From NCBI GenBank assembly GCA_020726505.1, contig JAHLEZ010000009.1, forward strand, positions 2,108,001 through 2,172,000: 64,000 nucleotides of DNA. The letters are read 5' to 3'. This DNA is from Leptodontidium sp. MPI-SDFR-AT-0119. Its lineage: Eukaryota > Ascomycota > Leotiomycetes > Helotiales > Leptodontidiaceae. The notes below the pieces were generated by a model. That model ran no database searches and was not told the DNA's origin. It saw only the letters and a list, made by a program, of their open reading frames with translations. A program made the position numbers and the translations under genes. Below, piece after piece: positions 11,308 through 24,634 of this stretch (within the stretch, counting starts at the first letter, position 1; the number at the start of each line of letters is the position of its first letter).

Positions 11308-12012
11308 TATTGATAGTGCATGTTGAGGGTCAGGTTCAGGTGTCACGAGCCTTTATCACCAGCCTTCGTTATTTGATGTTTCGGAAATCTATAAAGGATG
11401 TGGAATGATGGGGCGGAGACGAGTAGGCTTTAGGCAGCGGCAAAAGAGTTATAGAGATACAAAGATTAGTATGAATTTTACAAGGTTCGGCACGGTGAAG
11501 AGAGCTAATAAAGCTATTGTGGGTCAGCCCGCAGAGGCCAAGGCGCAAGTTGGGGTCAGTTTTGTTTCCGCACGGAGGTATTGTACAAGTAGAAATCTGG
11601 CTTCTCCACGCCGGATCGCCTAGCTCCCGCAGGGTATCCCGTTTTGGTTCATTCAGCGTCCCGCGTTCTGAGTTGTGTGAAACAGCCTAAGGCAAGCCTC
11701 TCAAGGCATCAGCTAAGGGCGGGGCAATCAAAGGCGCTTGTGCCCTCACTCATTGGATGCGGCTCTCCTTTTAAACGCAGTCAAATATTGAAAACGAAAC
11801 AATGCCTGGCAATGGTAAGTTCCCGCTCGTTCCCTCGTGCTTTTTTGCCGCTGCCAAGAACTTGAAGCACGGTCCAATCGCTCCGAATCGACGCGAACCC
11901 AACCTCTTCTCCACGTCGCACACTAGTGAGCTATGCATGATATACGCGCCGCTGCCCTGCGCAATTCACCCGTCCTGTAGACTCCTAGATTCCTACCATC
12001 AATAATCGCCGT
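11308..12012. other. Intergenic stretch after the HET gene
   Basis: Several open frames of 66-73 codons overlap here without recognisable domains. The segment near 11802 (ATG, then GTAAGT) could be a short first exon of the beheaded gene at 12013, but the link is not firm. Confidence 0.4.
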
Positions 12013-12141
12013 ATGCTCGAACCGCAACTCTCGAGCTCACGCAAACGTCAACGCCCGGAGCCGCTCCAACCGAACGAAACGTCACAACCAGTATCGAAAA
12101 AGCAGAGGTTCAGCCATCCCAGCTGCTTTGGGATCCCTTAG
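12013..12141 (+). pseudogene. 5' end of a fungal gene cut by a repeat island
   Basis: A 42-residue frame reads MLEPQLSSSRKRQRPEPLQP, then VSKKQRFSHPSCF, and stops at TAG. Its basic KRQRPEP..KKQR composition and the following SHPS block resemble the start of a common fungal family whose members continue with a long C-terminal region. Here a copia LTR fragment begins 20 bp after the stop, so the body of the gene is missing. Reading frame and function are uncertain; the basic stretch would suit a nuclear localisation signal. Confidence 0.4.
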
Positions 12142-12160
12142 AAGAGGAAACTGCCCAGCA

Positions 12161-12337
12161 TGATAGAAAAGCATGTAGAATTCTATCTGAGAGAGCGTAT
12201 AGAGTAATAGGGGAAATAGGGGCAGCGTGATCATAAGTACGCAGGTACTGAGATCTACGCTGTACAGCCCATATTTCTAACATGCCCCCTACTCTAAAGC
12301 TCCATATTGAATTCTAATTATAGTATTTTGAGCTCTC
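12161..12337 (-). mobile_element. Copia LTR plus adjacent internal fragment, inverted
   Basis: Bases 12161-12282 are the reverse complement of the 123-bp LTR of the copia element at 28008-32740, with about a dozen changes, some CpA to TpA. Bases 12283 to about 12337 match, in reverse, the polypurine tract and 3' untranslated end of the same element (32565-32617). It is therefore the 3' end of an older, opposite-strand copy, cut by the gypsy LTR that begins at 12347. Confidence 0.8.
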
Positions 12338-12346
12338 TAGCTGAGG

Positions 12347-12592
12347 TGTGACGACTGACGCTGCCCAGAGCCTCATTTCCACCGGCTCCACTTAGTACTG
12401 CCCGATCGGGACGTACCGAGATTACTATAGTGCTAGACACACCAACCTCTTGTATATAGACTTCTTCTTTCCTTACCTTCTTTCCTCTGTAGTTGTAGAT
12501 TCTAAGTTAATGCTTGGTATCGTCATATGTCCTGTGTTAATATATGAGGCGTTAGTCACACGTGATTGCCGTCTTTTTAGGGCAAGCGTCAC
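12347..12592 (+). repeat. 5' LTR of gypsy A
   Basis: Bounded by TGTGACGACTG and GCAAGCGTCACA, so its ends are inverted (TGTGACG/CGTCACA). It matches the LTRs at 35604-35852 and 44388-44636. A TATATAGA box at about 12453 is a likely core promoter. Confidence 0.85.
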
Positions 12593-15500
12593 ATTATTTA
12601 CAACTCTTTTCAACCTGTCTAGGAAAACAGTAAATATCCTCCTCCCCCTAATTCTCCTGTGAGTGGTTACGACCTAGAAACTCAAATATAGGAAAGGCCT
12701 ATACTAAGCCTTGTAGCTTAATGAATAGTAGTATTAAAACCTTTACCAATAGCGAAGTCAACATCCACTTCGCTACTAATACCTTTATTTTCCTCCCCGA
12801 CTTTTACCTCTACACGACGAAGTCGACAACCTCTCTTCGCCGGAGCTCTCCCTCTAACTCGCCAAGTCAAGCCGAAGGTCGTCCCTCCTTTAACAAAGCA
12901 ATCCGCTATAGACGACGCTAATATGTCGTCCGCCTCTTCTTCTGTTCCCTTGCCTAACTCTCCCGATACTAACACTCCTAAAGTTAATACTTCTACTAAT
13001 ACACCTAGTGTCGGCCCTAGCTAAACAACGAGTTAGTACACGCCAAGAAGTAGTGTAGAGCTTACAAGGATACACATAAGAGAGACACTATAAGAAAGCC
13101 GACTTCGCATTTTAAAAGAGCAACTTATAAAGAGTCGCATAAAGAACCAGCGGTTAAAGCTGTCTTTTTAATAACAACGGCTTATAACTAACGAGCCTTT
13201 ACCACGTAGATTCGCCCCTAGATTTGTAACTTTCTAAGAAGAAGATATACCTCTTTATCCCTTAATTAAGAAAACTCCCGCCCCCGAGTTAGACAAAGGC
13301 AAAAGTAAGGTATAAAGTGCTCTAGATCCTAGTAGACCACTAGACGACGACAGCGAAGACGGCTACCGACCTCCTCGTATCCCTCGCCGCCGCTCCCCCT
13401 CTTCTTTTAGGTTGTCCTAAATGTTTACGGCCTCACAAATCGAAAAGATCCCTAACCTAAACGATAAGCTTTCAAATAGAATTAACTATAGTCCACGTTT
13501 ATAAGAAGTCTAAGTCTAAAACGCCTTGCGCCAGTACGACTAATACTTCATCGACGACGACTACCGGAAGGACTGGCTATTAACACAAATAGAAGGAACA
13601 GCTCGTACGTTCCTAGAACCTTCCTTCTTGTCCCCGACGCTTAATAACGACAAAAACATTATAAATGCGCTCGACCTAGTTAACTAAGTCGTTAAATTCT
13701 TGACTAACTTTTATAAGTAATAAATAGCGCGTAACCTTTACTTCGTGTTAAAGATAAAAGCCGCAGAATAAATCTTTTAAGACTTTTACTAATAGTTTAG
13801 GATTCTTGTTAGCTAAGGCGGCGTAACTAATAACTCAATACTTAAAATAGACTTATAAGACAAGCTTTCGTCCCGCCTACGTAAGCAACTGTTTTATGAG
13901 TATTAAAAAGCCAGAACTTTGGAAGAGTATATAAGAGTAGTTCAAGCCGAAGACTAAGGACAAATTATAAAGAGCACTATTTACGCTAATCGCTCTGGCC
14001 CCTTAGCGATAGGTATAAATCCCTACCCCTGGCCCTAAGTTAATATCTCCTTAAGAACCTCGGGAAAATTACTCTAAGTATCCACTGCTTCTTCGTCTTA
14101 GCGACGAGAAACTACTTAACCCCTAGGTTAACAAATCTCCGCACAAGCCGACACACCTCGTACTTAAACGCTAGCGAATACCCTATAACATTTTTCCTAG
14201 AGACCCCTTAGTCGTGGTTATGCCTCTTATATTAACGAGATAAAGGTAGGCGACGACGACGGCGATCTTATGTCTAACAGCCAAGCCATAAACGACAACG
14301 ACAACTTACTAGTAGAGAAACCTACCTCACGAGTAAAAGACTTAGCCTAAGAAAAGGCTCCTTCTTAGGCATAGTACGAGATATGTGATATTTTAACCTT
14401 ACGAAGCTTCTTGGCGGACTAGTACTCACTACCCGTGTCGCTCTCTCTAAGAATGGACTTACGTATAAGCTGCCCGCACTTTTTAATTCTAGAGCTAATA
14501 GTTATTGTTTTATTAATTACTCTCTTTTAAAGTCTCTCTCTTTCTTCTTAAAACCTTTAATTCACCTACTGCCGTCACCTGTCCTTGTTAAAGGATTTAA
14601 TAGTCGAACTGGCTGGACTATTAGCCACTACACCACATTAAATTTAACAGTCGACAAGCGTTTATAGTCATTTACTCCTTTCTTAATTACTTATTTAGGA
14701 AACCATAAAGTAATTATTAGAAGATTATAGTTAGAGTACCACGAGGTGCTCTTAGATACCGCTAAACGACGGCTCGTTTGGCCATCGGACTACCCCTTAA
14801 TAGTAAGTTATAGTAAACTAATTAAGATTCGAGACTTACGTGTATATAAGATTCACTAACGCCACTAGCGCGACGCCGAGCGTAAAAACGCTAAGTTGCG
14901 TGAATTTTAGAGCCACTATAATGCCTAAATTATTAAGTCAGCCTTAATAGCTAACTTACCCCCTCCCCTAGTATTAAGTATAAATACCTTGGAAACTCTA
15001 CTAAAGTCGGTAACCGCCGGAGCAAGGACTTATAGAATATTTAGACTTGCCGTTTATATAAAGTCCACGACTTTATATTATAATAACTATAATAGTTCGT
15101 TATAAGACGGTTTTATACTAAATCCTAGCCGGCGTACTAAATTAAATTCCGACATATACGCTAGTTACTCCCTTACTTTCTTAATAACCTTGGAACCTAC
15201 TACTATCAGTCCCTCGACTGTTGCTAAGTCCAGAAAACCAGTAATTACATTAATAGAAAATCAAACCCGGCATCTCGCGTAACATAGTCGAATTATATTA
15301 GATACCGAAAATATTAATTCTACGAATACATAATTGTCGAGCCTACACCTATAGCAAATCTCTAATAGCGGGACCACCTTAAGTCGTAGAAAGAAAGATT
15401 AGGGAAATCCGCTGTAGTCGTGTTAGAAGTGTGGAGTCGAGAATTTATACCCCCCTAGAGTCGAGCCTACGGCGCTAGTAAAAGAAATTTACCCCCCTGT

Positions 15501-18500
15501 CTTTTTAACACCTAATACTTTATCCACTTCCTCTTTCCTTCTTGTCTTAAGTATAAAACCCCCTACACACTCTTTACTTTCTTTTTTAATATACCCTTAT
15601 AATTATTTTGTAACAAAGCATATAGTAGCCTTTAGAAGTGGCCGCGCCACTGTTTTAATTAAAGAAGTTGCGCTAATAATAAACTTTATATTAATCTCCG
15701 AGAGTTAGAAATACTTAAATCCGCGCCTTTTAGGTATATAGTATCGCCTCTAGTTAATCCCTAATGCTAGTATTACTATCGAACTTACCTCTATTACTAA
15801 TCCTCTATATATTATAAAGCTTTCGTATTAATAAGTGCGACATGTAATAAAGCCTAAGGAGCGCGCACACTCCGCTACTAACGATTCTCTACCTTAGCTT
15901 AAAAGTATATTAAATAACTAGCCTAGTTGACATATATAACCGTCCCTACGACTAAATAACACATATATCCTAATTAAACTGGCCCGAATAGAAGTTACTG
16001 AGCTAGAGAATAGAACCGCTAAGCCTTTATACCCCCGAGACTAGACTAACTTCCCCTAATTCGCTCCTTCTACGCGCAGAATACATACTAAGGACTACGC
16101 CAATTCACTTCGAAATATGCAAATGTAGCTTTCTCTTGTGCACGAGTCGACTATAAATACACTTACTCTCCTTACTAAACGAACTTAATAAAGCGACGAC
16201 TATTGTCTTTGGCCGTTAAGATCTTCTCGATTAGCGCCGTAGTGTTCTATAGGTCGATGAAACGGAAGTCTAGAGATAAGATATTTGTAGTGACTTTATA
16301 AGAGATTAATGCCTTAATTAATTAAAGAAGCCAAGAGCGAGAGAAAGCCGCTATTATATTAGCTTTAACTATCGAACTCACTTACTATCGCTAGTTAGCT
16401 ATATAGTTTATACTTTTTATTTAAGAGCTAGACGTTAAACTAATAATTCCCCTAGAATACGCTGATTAGACTCACGTATTTTCTAAGGCAGAAAGTGATA
16501 TTCTCCCCCCTTACCACTTTTATAATCACAAAATTAAGTTAAAAGGAGAGGGTGAGAAAGTACTTAAAAGTATTCGCTATTGTATAAGATGTCCGCTAAA
16601 GAGCTTGAGGCTGTTAAAGAATATATCACGGATAACTTAGACAAAGGATTTATTAAGCCGTCTTAAGTACCGTTCATTGCCCCTATTCTCTTTATTAAGA
16701 AACCAAATAAATCTTTACGGTTGTGTATTAACTTTTAGGTGTTAAATTCCCTTACTCGGAAGGACCGATACCCCCTACTTTTAATTAATAAGACCTTAGC
16801 TCGTATAGCTAATACTCGTATCTTTACTAAACTAAACATTTGATAAGCCTTTTACTAAATCCGAATAAACTTAGTATTAAAGGAGTATATTACCTTTCGC
16901 ACAAGGTACGGCGTATACAAGTATAAAGTTCTTTTATTTAGCCTAACTAATGGCCTTGCCACCTATTAGCGCTATATAAACGATATTCTCTTCGATTACC
17001 TTAATGATTTCTATATAACGTACTTGGACGATATTCTTATATACTCTAAGGATCCCTTGTAACACTAGCTCCACGTTAAAAAAGTGCTTTAACGCCTTAA
17101 TAACGCTAGGTTATAAGCCGACCTAAAGAAGTGTAAATTTGGAGTAATATAAACCAAGTACCTAGGATTTATTATATTAACTTCTGGCCTAAAAGTTAAT
17201 CCCGAGAAGGTCTCTGTTATTCGTGAGTAAACTTACCTTAGTTTAATTAAAGGCGTGTAGTCTTTCCTTGGTTTTTATAACTTTTACCGGAGATTTATTC
17301 GCGACTACGGTATTATAGCGAAACCTTTTGTTTAGCTAACTAAGAATAACGTTTCCTTCCGCTTTATTATAAAGTGCGAAGACGCCTTTAACCTCTTAAA
17401 ACATATTCTCACGTCCGCGCCTCTCTTAAGACACTACCGACAAGACTTACCCTATCTCTTAAAAACGGATACTAGTGATAGTATTATAGTAAGAGTCCTT
17501 TCTTAATAGCACGGCGATGATTAGTTCCCCGTTGCTTTCTTTTTAAAGATTATGTTACCTACTAAGCTTAATTACGCAGTATATAACAAAGAGATGCTAG
17601 CTATTATTAGATCCTTTAGGCACTGGCGTGTTAAGTTAGTAAGAGCCCCCTACTAAGTCCGTGTTATAATAAACTACAAGGCCTTAGAATACTTTATAAC
17701 CTTTAAGTAATTAAATGCTAGACAAGCACAATAGGCAAAGCTTTTAGCGGACTATAATTTTATAATTACGTATCGCCCTGGAATTTATAACCCCCTAGCA
17801 GACGCACTTTCCCGTAAGTTAAACGAGTTAAATTAATAAAACTTTATAAAGAAGACTTAATACCTTTAATAACTCTTACGCCAAGACTAAGTTAACCCCC
17901 GCTTATTATTTATAAAGTTGCGGCCGCCTAACGACGCTAACGCGCTAGTAGTCGACGTTAAGCTCGCTGCCTTTACACTAATATTCTCCGTTATATAATA
18001 AATCCTAGAGGCTAACCGCACTGCTCTTTCCTTATAGGCTCTACGTAAGCAAGCTATATTAAGCTCTTTAGGTAAACTTAGCCTAGAAGGCGATCTCCTG
18101 CTCTACGACGGCCGCCTCTTAGTCCCTAATGTCGATTACCTCCGAACTCTCCTTATTTAAGAGGTTTATAATCGAGTTACTATAGCGCACCCCGGTGCTA
18201 AGAAGACGATCTAAATGCTCTCTTCTTAGTACTAGTAGTATAGAATTACGTCGATAATTTAGTAATACTACCGTAACTATTATACTTACTAACGAATTTA
18301 AGTCTCTTAGGATAAAAAGCCCGGATTCTTTTATCTTCTCCCCGTTCCGTCTAAACTATAAGAACATATTATAATAGACTATTACTCCTTTACTAAAGAC
18401 AAGCATAGATTCGACAACGTCTTCGTCTTTATTAATAAATTTAGTAAACAAGTATTAGTATCCCTTATCAAAAGACGACAAATGCTCGGAAGTTAGCTAC

Positions 18501-19083
18501 TATATATATTTATTATATATATTATTACTTTGGCGCTCCCTTGACTATTACTTCTAATAAAGGTCCCTAGTTTATCTCTAGGTTTTAGACTGCCCTTAGC
18601 AAAATCCTCGGAACTAAGAGACAGCTATTTGTCGCTAATTACTTACAAATAAATAGTTAGACCGAAGTGTATAACTAATACTTATAAAAACGACTCCGAC
18701 CTTTCGTTACGTACTACTAAGACGACTGGTTAGAGTACCTCCCTATTATAGACTATGCTTAAATGTTTATCCCTTACGATTCTCTAGGGGGACTTTCTTT
18801 ATTTAAGGTAGTCTATGGATATATATTACGCACGAATTAAGACTAAAAAATTGACTTGCTAGACTTAGCCACCCCCGCTAATAAGTTAAACACTTAATAA
18901 GCTATTAACTATGTTTAACGCCATAAGAAAGCATAGGATATAGCTCGGTCGAACCTCACTATAGCCTAAGCTAAGATGGCCAGGTCTTATAACGCCTCTC
19001 GCCACGATGTCGACTTTAATAAAGACAGCTTAGTCTAGCTCGACATGCGCTACTTCAAGATACTTCGTTTATTTAAGAAGTTA
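12347..19083 (+). mobile_element. Ty3/gypsy element A, RIP-degraded, 3' truncated
   Basis: Starts with a 246-bp LTR (TGTGACG...CGTCACA) and runs parallel to gypsy C (35604-44636) through gag, protease, reverse transcriptase, RNase H and integrase. It ends abruptly at the point aligning with 43893 of gypsy C. Every frame is broken by TAG/TAA codons, with former TGG and CAG codons reading TAG, and TpA is strongly over-represented. It lacks the solo LTR and Tc1 insertions found in C, so it shows the pre-insertion state of the family. Short open frames inside it (for example 12450-13075) are accidental. Confidence 0.85.
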
Positions 19084-19108
19084 TAAGAATACTAGCCATA
19101 TGCGAGCC

Positions 19109-19332
19109 TAATAACCGATGCGAGCCTTTGATACAAAAGCTAGTAACTTGATACAAAGCTAATAACCGATGCGAGCCTCTGATACAAAGCTAGTAACTTG
19201 ATACAAAGCTAATAACCGATGCGAGCCTCTGATACAAAGCTAGTAACTTGATACAAAGCTAGTAACTTGATACAAAGCTAGTAACTTGATACAAAGCTAG
19301 TAACTTGATACAAAGCTAATAACCGATGCGAG
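19109..19332. repeat. Two-unit tandem array (31 bp and 19 bp)
   Basis: Unit A (31 bp, starting TAATAACCGATGCGAGCC) and unit B (TAGTAACTTGATACAAAGC) are arranged A B A B A B B B B and a partial A. Both units end in GATACAAAGC, so B looks like a shortened derivative of A. The B copies are essentially identical, so expansion was recent. The array sits exactly where gypsy A is cut off and leads into a dispersed repeat also found at 33 kb. Confidence 0.9.
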
Positions 19333-19345
19333 AGCTTGGTATTTG

Positions 19346-19406
19346 GTACTCAAAGTAGTTATATAGACCTAGAAATGCCCCCTCAATAGAATCATCATTC
19401 ACACCA
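19346..19406 (+). repeat. End of dispersed repeat X, copy at 19 kb
   Basis: GTAGTTATATAGACCTAGAAAT, in two parts, through CATCATTCACACCA matches 33657-33718. In both places the match stops at the same point, followed by different DNA, so this is a real repeat edge. The TATATAGACC block looks promoter-like, as in a retrotransposon LTR. Confidence 0.65.
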
Positions 19407-22400
19407 TCATTCTCTATTTCGCACTTCTTATAAGTAAAAACCCATATTAACGGCATAAGCTTTACTAATTTAGCTTCGGTTTTTTTCACGACTTTCTAAT
19501 AGTCTCTAAATTCCAGGTTTTTGATTTCAAGCTTAGCGTTGGCCTTAAATTGCTCTTCGAATAGATAATCTGCCAAATTCTTTTAGGACCTTATGTTACG
19601 GCTGACAAGAGGTTGATACGGCGAGTTGACTCTAGCTGTGTATTTGGGCCTCTAGCTACGCTCAGAATCGAGAAGAAAAGACCAGGAGGAAAGGAGAGCT
19701 CTCCGTAAGGGGGAGCTCGAGTATAAATACATGAAGGACCCTCCTAATGGGGCCTAGCGTAGTCGAGTGCCATTTACGTTAATATGTCGCAGGCTCGCCA
19801 CTTAGTCTTCCCTATTGGGCTTAGCGCCGTCGCATAGCCAGCGATGCTACGAGCCCGTGTCGGTTAGAATACGAGGCGCATCGTAGGTCGTAACACCTTA
19901 GCTCTTTTGGAGCGTCTCTCTAGTAAACTTAAGAAAGCTTTATTTTTGAAATACTTAAGCTAAAGTCTAGCACTAAAATCTTCTTCGTTTTCTTTAATTT
20001 AGGAAGAATTGCTGCAAGGATTATACTATGTAACGTAATAAGCTTTTTACCCCCCTGATCTTTAAATGGATAAAGAGTTGCAAAAAAGGTATTGAAATAC
20101 TTAGGGATCGCCTAACTAAAATTAATCGTTTCCGCGCTTTATATTATTTTTGCAAAGCTTATAGTTACAAGAATTAATAGTTTGACTTTAGTGATTCGAT
20201 CACTCTTGCGTTAATTATATACTTCTTTTCGCAGCGGTTTACTTACTCGTAAAGAAGCTCCGGCGATTCGATTCCTCTTGCGTTAGAGCTATGCTTCCTT
20301 TAGTTTTAATTAGCGCTTTTTCTTAATTAGAGAAGCCTCTTTAATTTTAATTTACTTAGTCGATTTATTCTTACTTAATTTTATGAAAAAGGCTTTATTT
20401 ACAATAAGTATTATTAACTTACTTATATGCGTAAGGGTGTCATTTACTACTTAAGTAGGGGTTTCTTTTGCTATAGCAGGTGAAACATATACCGAAATTA
20501 CTACTTGTGAGTAAGAACGATTCTTAAGTATAATAGTTACGGGCATACTTGCGCTCTCTTTAAGCAAAGGTATGCTCGCACGTAGTAGTTTATCCGCGGT
20601 AGTAAGTATTTGAGATTCGATTAAATACGCGGGAGGCGTTTGAGAAATACTAGAGCTTTAAACTAAAGGTAGTATACTCTTTAAAAACCAAAGTCTAAGA
20701 TTTCTTTAAGCTTGCAGTAAATTGGCTTTCTCTATTACCCCCGAGTTTAGGAGGCTAGGAGAATCGCTTGGCTCTTCGAGAGCTTTAGTTTTCATTAAGT
20801 TTATATTAAATAGTCCGATTTCCTCGAGGATTAATTTAACGTCTTAAATCTCGTCTTCTTCGATAGCTTCCACTACGTCTTTAGCTTTAGAAACGAGCTA
20901 GCCGGCCTATTTCTTATGCTCGGTTAAGTTAAAAAAGACGTTCTCGTCAAAGGTCATATTTCGTAAAATAATAACTCGGTGTAAAATTGGTACTTAGATC
21001 TTATATATGTTATTAGTAACGTAGCTAACAAGATACTTAATATAAGCTTTAGGAAGCACCTTAAATACTCGTTTATTATTTCCTACTTCCCAATCCTTAA
21101 TTAAAGAATAAGCTCGCGAGCCGTAGGCGTATATCCTATTCTAATCTAACCAAAGGTTTACGATTAATTTCTTAATTATAATTAAATCGTAAAAGCGGAA
21201 ATACCTACGAAATTAGGTATTAAGGGTCTCGTTAAGCGATTTCCAATCTTTATTTTCTAGTGGGCTTATATTATATAAAAACGCTACTACTTAAGTAACT
21301 TCTAGCTAAAGAGCTTCCGAGAGGCTTGCAGCTGCTCGCATTGTAATTGACTTTTCGATGATTTCCTTTCTAGCACGCTTAGAGAAACTATTCGGTTCGT
21401 AAGTATAAGTCGGATTTAATTCGATTTGTATACCTTATTATTAAGTCCACTTTTAATATCTCGATATGCCTTAAGGAGGAATCACTACTTTCTTATTATC
21501 GTGCTTTAAAATACAAATGTAAAGGCCGTACTTCCGTTTAATTTAATTATCGACAAATTACAGGATTTCTAATATTACCGTTAATAATTTGTTTAGAATC
21601 GGGAAAATAAGGATTTTTTTATTATACTCGTCTTTAATAATAAGCAACTAATTAAAGCCGTCGTAATTGGGGTCGTAGTTAAAAAGGTCCCACGCAAGTC
21701 TTTAAAATAGTCGTGAAGATACGTTTTCTAAGGGCCTTCGAGAATTAACATTTGCAGCTCGAGCCATGAAGCAATACTCGCACTTAGCTCTGCTTATTCC
21801 CTCGATTTTGACGTTCTAGGTATTCTCTATTAGCATACGAAGAGCTCTAGGGCCAAGGTGCCCTACTTTCGCATGCCATACTTCTTTTAAATCTGTGCGT
21901 AGCTTTAGGTAATTTCTTAATCTCCTAAAGGGTCTCGGTATACGCGCAAGGGTAAGATATAATAGCGTACTAGTATTACTTAATAAAATAAATAAAATAA
22001 GGTAGTTTAAAGTGTTCTTATATTTAAAGAAAATTAGTTAATGCTTCCGAACTAAAGTGCGTATAGTATTACTATTAGTAGGCTTCCCAAGACGTAAAGT
22101 TACGTCGAAACCGTTAATCTATATCCCTGCGTTTAAGAGCCTTGTCTTCGAGATGATATTAATATAAAAACCTTTAATAACTGCCACATTCGTAAGCTCC
22201 AAATCGATTATACCTCCCGAAGTAATAAGCGCGTTTTTAAAAGACAACAGCCTTTACTAACAACGGGTAGGCTAAATATACTAGCTTCTACCACATCTTC
22301 ATAACTTAACAAGGTAAAAGAGCCTTTAACTAAGAGAGACTTATCGTTAAATACGTGTATAACACCGCAGTTGTCGAGAAGAGTACTCTTATAAAGCGGA

Positions 22401-23641
22401 TATTAATTATTACTAAGCGCGAATATACCAAGGGTTTAAAAAGCAAAGGGGTCTATAGTAACGCATATTATTTTTAAACAAGTTCGTTAGAGGTTTTAGA
22501 GATCTCGGCTCCTGCCTTACTAGGCTCCTTAGCCGAAATTGTCTTACGTAAAGCACTTTACTTTAGTTTATTTACTTTTTTGTAAATAAGCTCGGCTTAA
22601 TCGGGAGTTAATCGCGGCTTTCTAGTAGTTTAACTATAAAATGCGATCTTAAGACGGTTACAAGTAGCCGGTTTTTAATAATATTTAAAGTTTAGATCCG
22701 AAAAGGCCATTATATAAGGGCACTTATAATGCTCCTTATCTCGTTTATCGCTAAGGGTTACGAAAATGCCGTTTCCGAGATAAAGGCCGTGCTTTTTAAT
22801 AGACTTTACGTCTTTTATAACTCGCTGAAACTATAATCCGTAGTATAATAAGAAGTGTTTCGGTTCCCTAACTTCCGTTTAGCTTCCGAGCACCTAATCC
22901 TTTATAATAAGCTCGTCCTTGCGGTTCTTAGCGAAAATAGAGTCTCATTTGGCTTCGACGGCGTTTAGGAACCTTTCCGTGGTAAGGGGTCCTAAAACGA
23001 GCTCAAAACCGGCTAATTTGTACTCGTAGTAAGACAAAAACTAATTTTAGCACTAAGTTGTAATATTAATGCGATCGTCGTACGCTTATTACATCAAATA
23101 AGAATAAGTTAATTCGATGTCGCGCAAGTTAGTGGCCTTAAAAGGCGCGCAATATTAGCGAAGCTCTTATATACTCTTATATACTCTTCTAAATAATGTA
23201 AGTATGCTCGTTTACCTAAGTTAAGGAAATGATCTTAAAGAGTAAGGGGTTAATATAGTTAATAACCCAAGTGTAAAGTTAATTATATTTAGTAATTAAG
23301 TTACTTTAGTCGCTCTTTTCGACAATAAAGACTTTAAAGGCTTTATTATATTCGGATTCGATTGTAGAAAAGAGTATCGCCGGTAAGTCGTTTAATCATT
23401 TTACATTTTTCTTTTAAAAAAACTTAATCTTTATATTAAAAACTAGTAGATTTGTTACAGAAAAAGGAATATCTAGTCCGTTAGGGTCGACGAGCGGCTA
23501 AAGGCCTCTATTATGCGCTTGAGCTTGAAATTCGGTGTTAAATTTAGTCCAGCCCTTTTAGTCCTTAATGCGGTCGTTCCTGAAGTCGGCTATAATTGAT
23601 TTCTTAAGAATCGAGCGTAAGTGAAGACGTGTAGTAATCAT
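19407..23641 (-). mobile_element. Ty1/copia remnant, RIP-degraded
   Basis: Read on the minus strand, a gag-like start lies near 23641 and a pre-integrase block (MWHAKVGHLGPRALRMLIE) near 21870. The beginning of the copia reverse transcriptase (NLEFRDY, LMPLIWVFTYKK) lies near 19430-19560, where the element is truncated against repeat X. Stop codons interrupt every domain. A gypsy solo LTR is inserted in the transcriptase part. No LTR of its own could be delimited; the upstream (right-hand) boundary may extend to about 24000. Confidence 0.65.
19594..19895 (-). mobile_element. Solo LTR of the TGTTACG gypsy family
   Basis: 302 bp from TGTTACGGCTG to GTCGTAACA, flanked by CCTTA at 19589-19593 and 19896-19900. 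It is the same length as, and closely similar to, the LTRs at 55597-55898 and 59189-59490. The exact target duplication shows a full insertion followed by LTR-LTR recombination. Confidence 0.9.
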
Positions 23642-24634
23642 TGGAAAAAGTAAAGAAGAAGATATAAAGTAATATTCTACTAAGTATAAATTATTAGGGC
23701 TTTAAGAATTATATGGCTCTTAATTATCACGTAAAATACTAAAGAGGTAGAGAAGTAGGAATTAGTAAAGTAGTAGGGAGCAGAAGATTAATTAAAAAAT
23801 ACTCTTGCCCTTTAGATTTAAGGGACAAGGCTGGCTATATATATATTAAGTAGGTAAGTTTAGCTAGCTGCAGGTGTGTAGGAAGCACACCTGGCCGTCC
23901 ATTGGGCTCGCGTAGCAGGTGCCGCTAGACATGTACTGTGACAGATTCTCTGGGGAATCTTTAGTCGAATCTTATTAAAGAGAATATCTTGTAATTAACG
24001 TTAGGTAAATGACTTAAGTTATTTGTCCTTTCCCTTAAAATAGTTGACAAATTCGAGGATAGGCTAGTTAAGTCTTTACTAAGCTATCTCATGAGTATAA
24101 GAGTTAGCTACCTATCTCGAAACAGGAAGTAGCTAAAGATTCGCCAAGAACTCTTTATAAGATTCCCAAGTCATTGTATTAAGGGCATTAGGATTCTGCT
24201 TCTTAAACCTTTCCTAAGTATTCGCCAGCTTTTTGCGAAGCAATGTCGCTACCTACTTAATCTTAATTATATTAGTAGGGAACCCTTCCAAGTCGTAGTT
24301 AAAGATTAACAGCCGGCGTATTTTTAAACCGTCTTCGATCTTCTAAGGGGTTTGCCTATGGCCTAGCGCTTGCGGACGCTACGGATAAGGATTCTCTAGT
24401 CCAAGCCATCGTGCAATAGTCAGGCCAGCGGTAAAAGAAAAGCAATTAGAATATAATAATCACTAGCACGCTAAGGTAACTTTAGCATAATAAAATAGCT
24501 AAAAAGATACTGAATAATAGCTAGTAATACTATATAATACAAAAGCTAATTGCTAAGAAGGGAAGATTATCTCTTCCCTACTTTGCACGTATATATATAG
24601 GGAGTAAGTACTAGGGTACGTGCCATTACAGATA
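23642..24634 (-). mobile_element. Second degraded retroelement segment
   Basis: On the minus strand, 24430-24090 gives gag-like text interrupted by stops (IEDGLKIRRLLIFNYDLEG, then RFKKQNPNALNTMTWESYKE). This is not part of the copia gag that starts at 23641. The rest is AT-rich with TATATATA runs and may include LTR remains. Boundaries and family are unresolved. Confidence 0.4.

Noticed and set aside
12450..13075. Open frames of 60-85 codons on both strands
   Set aside because: They lie in the LTR and leader of gypsy A, have no domains and overlap each other; RIP-altered composition creates such frames by chance.
19109..19332. Possible CRISPR-like array
   Set aside because: Units abut directly with no unique spacers, and the genome is fungal; it is an ordinary composite tandem repeat.
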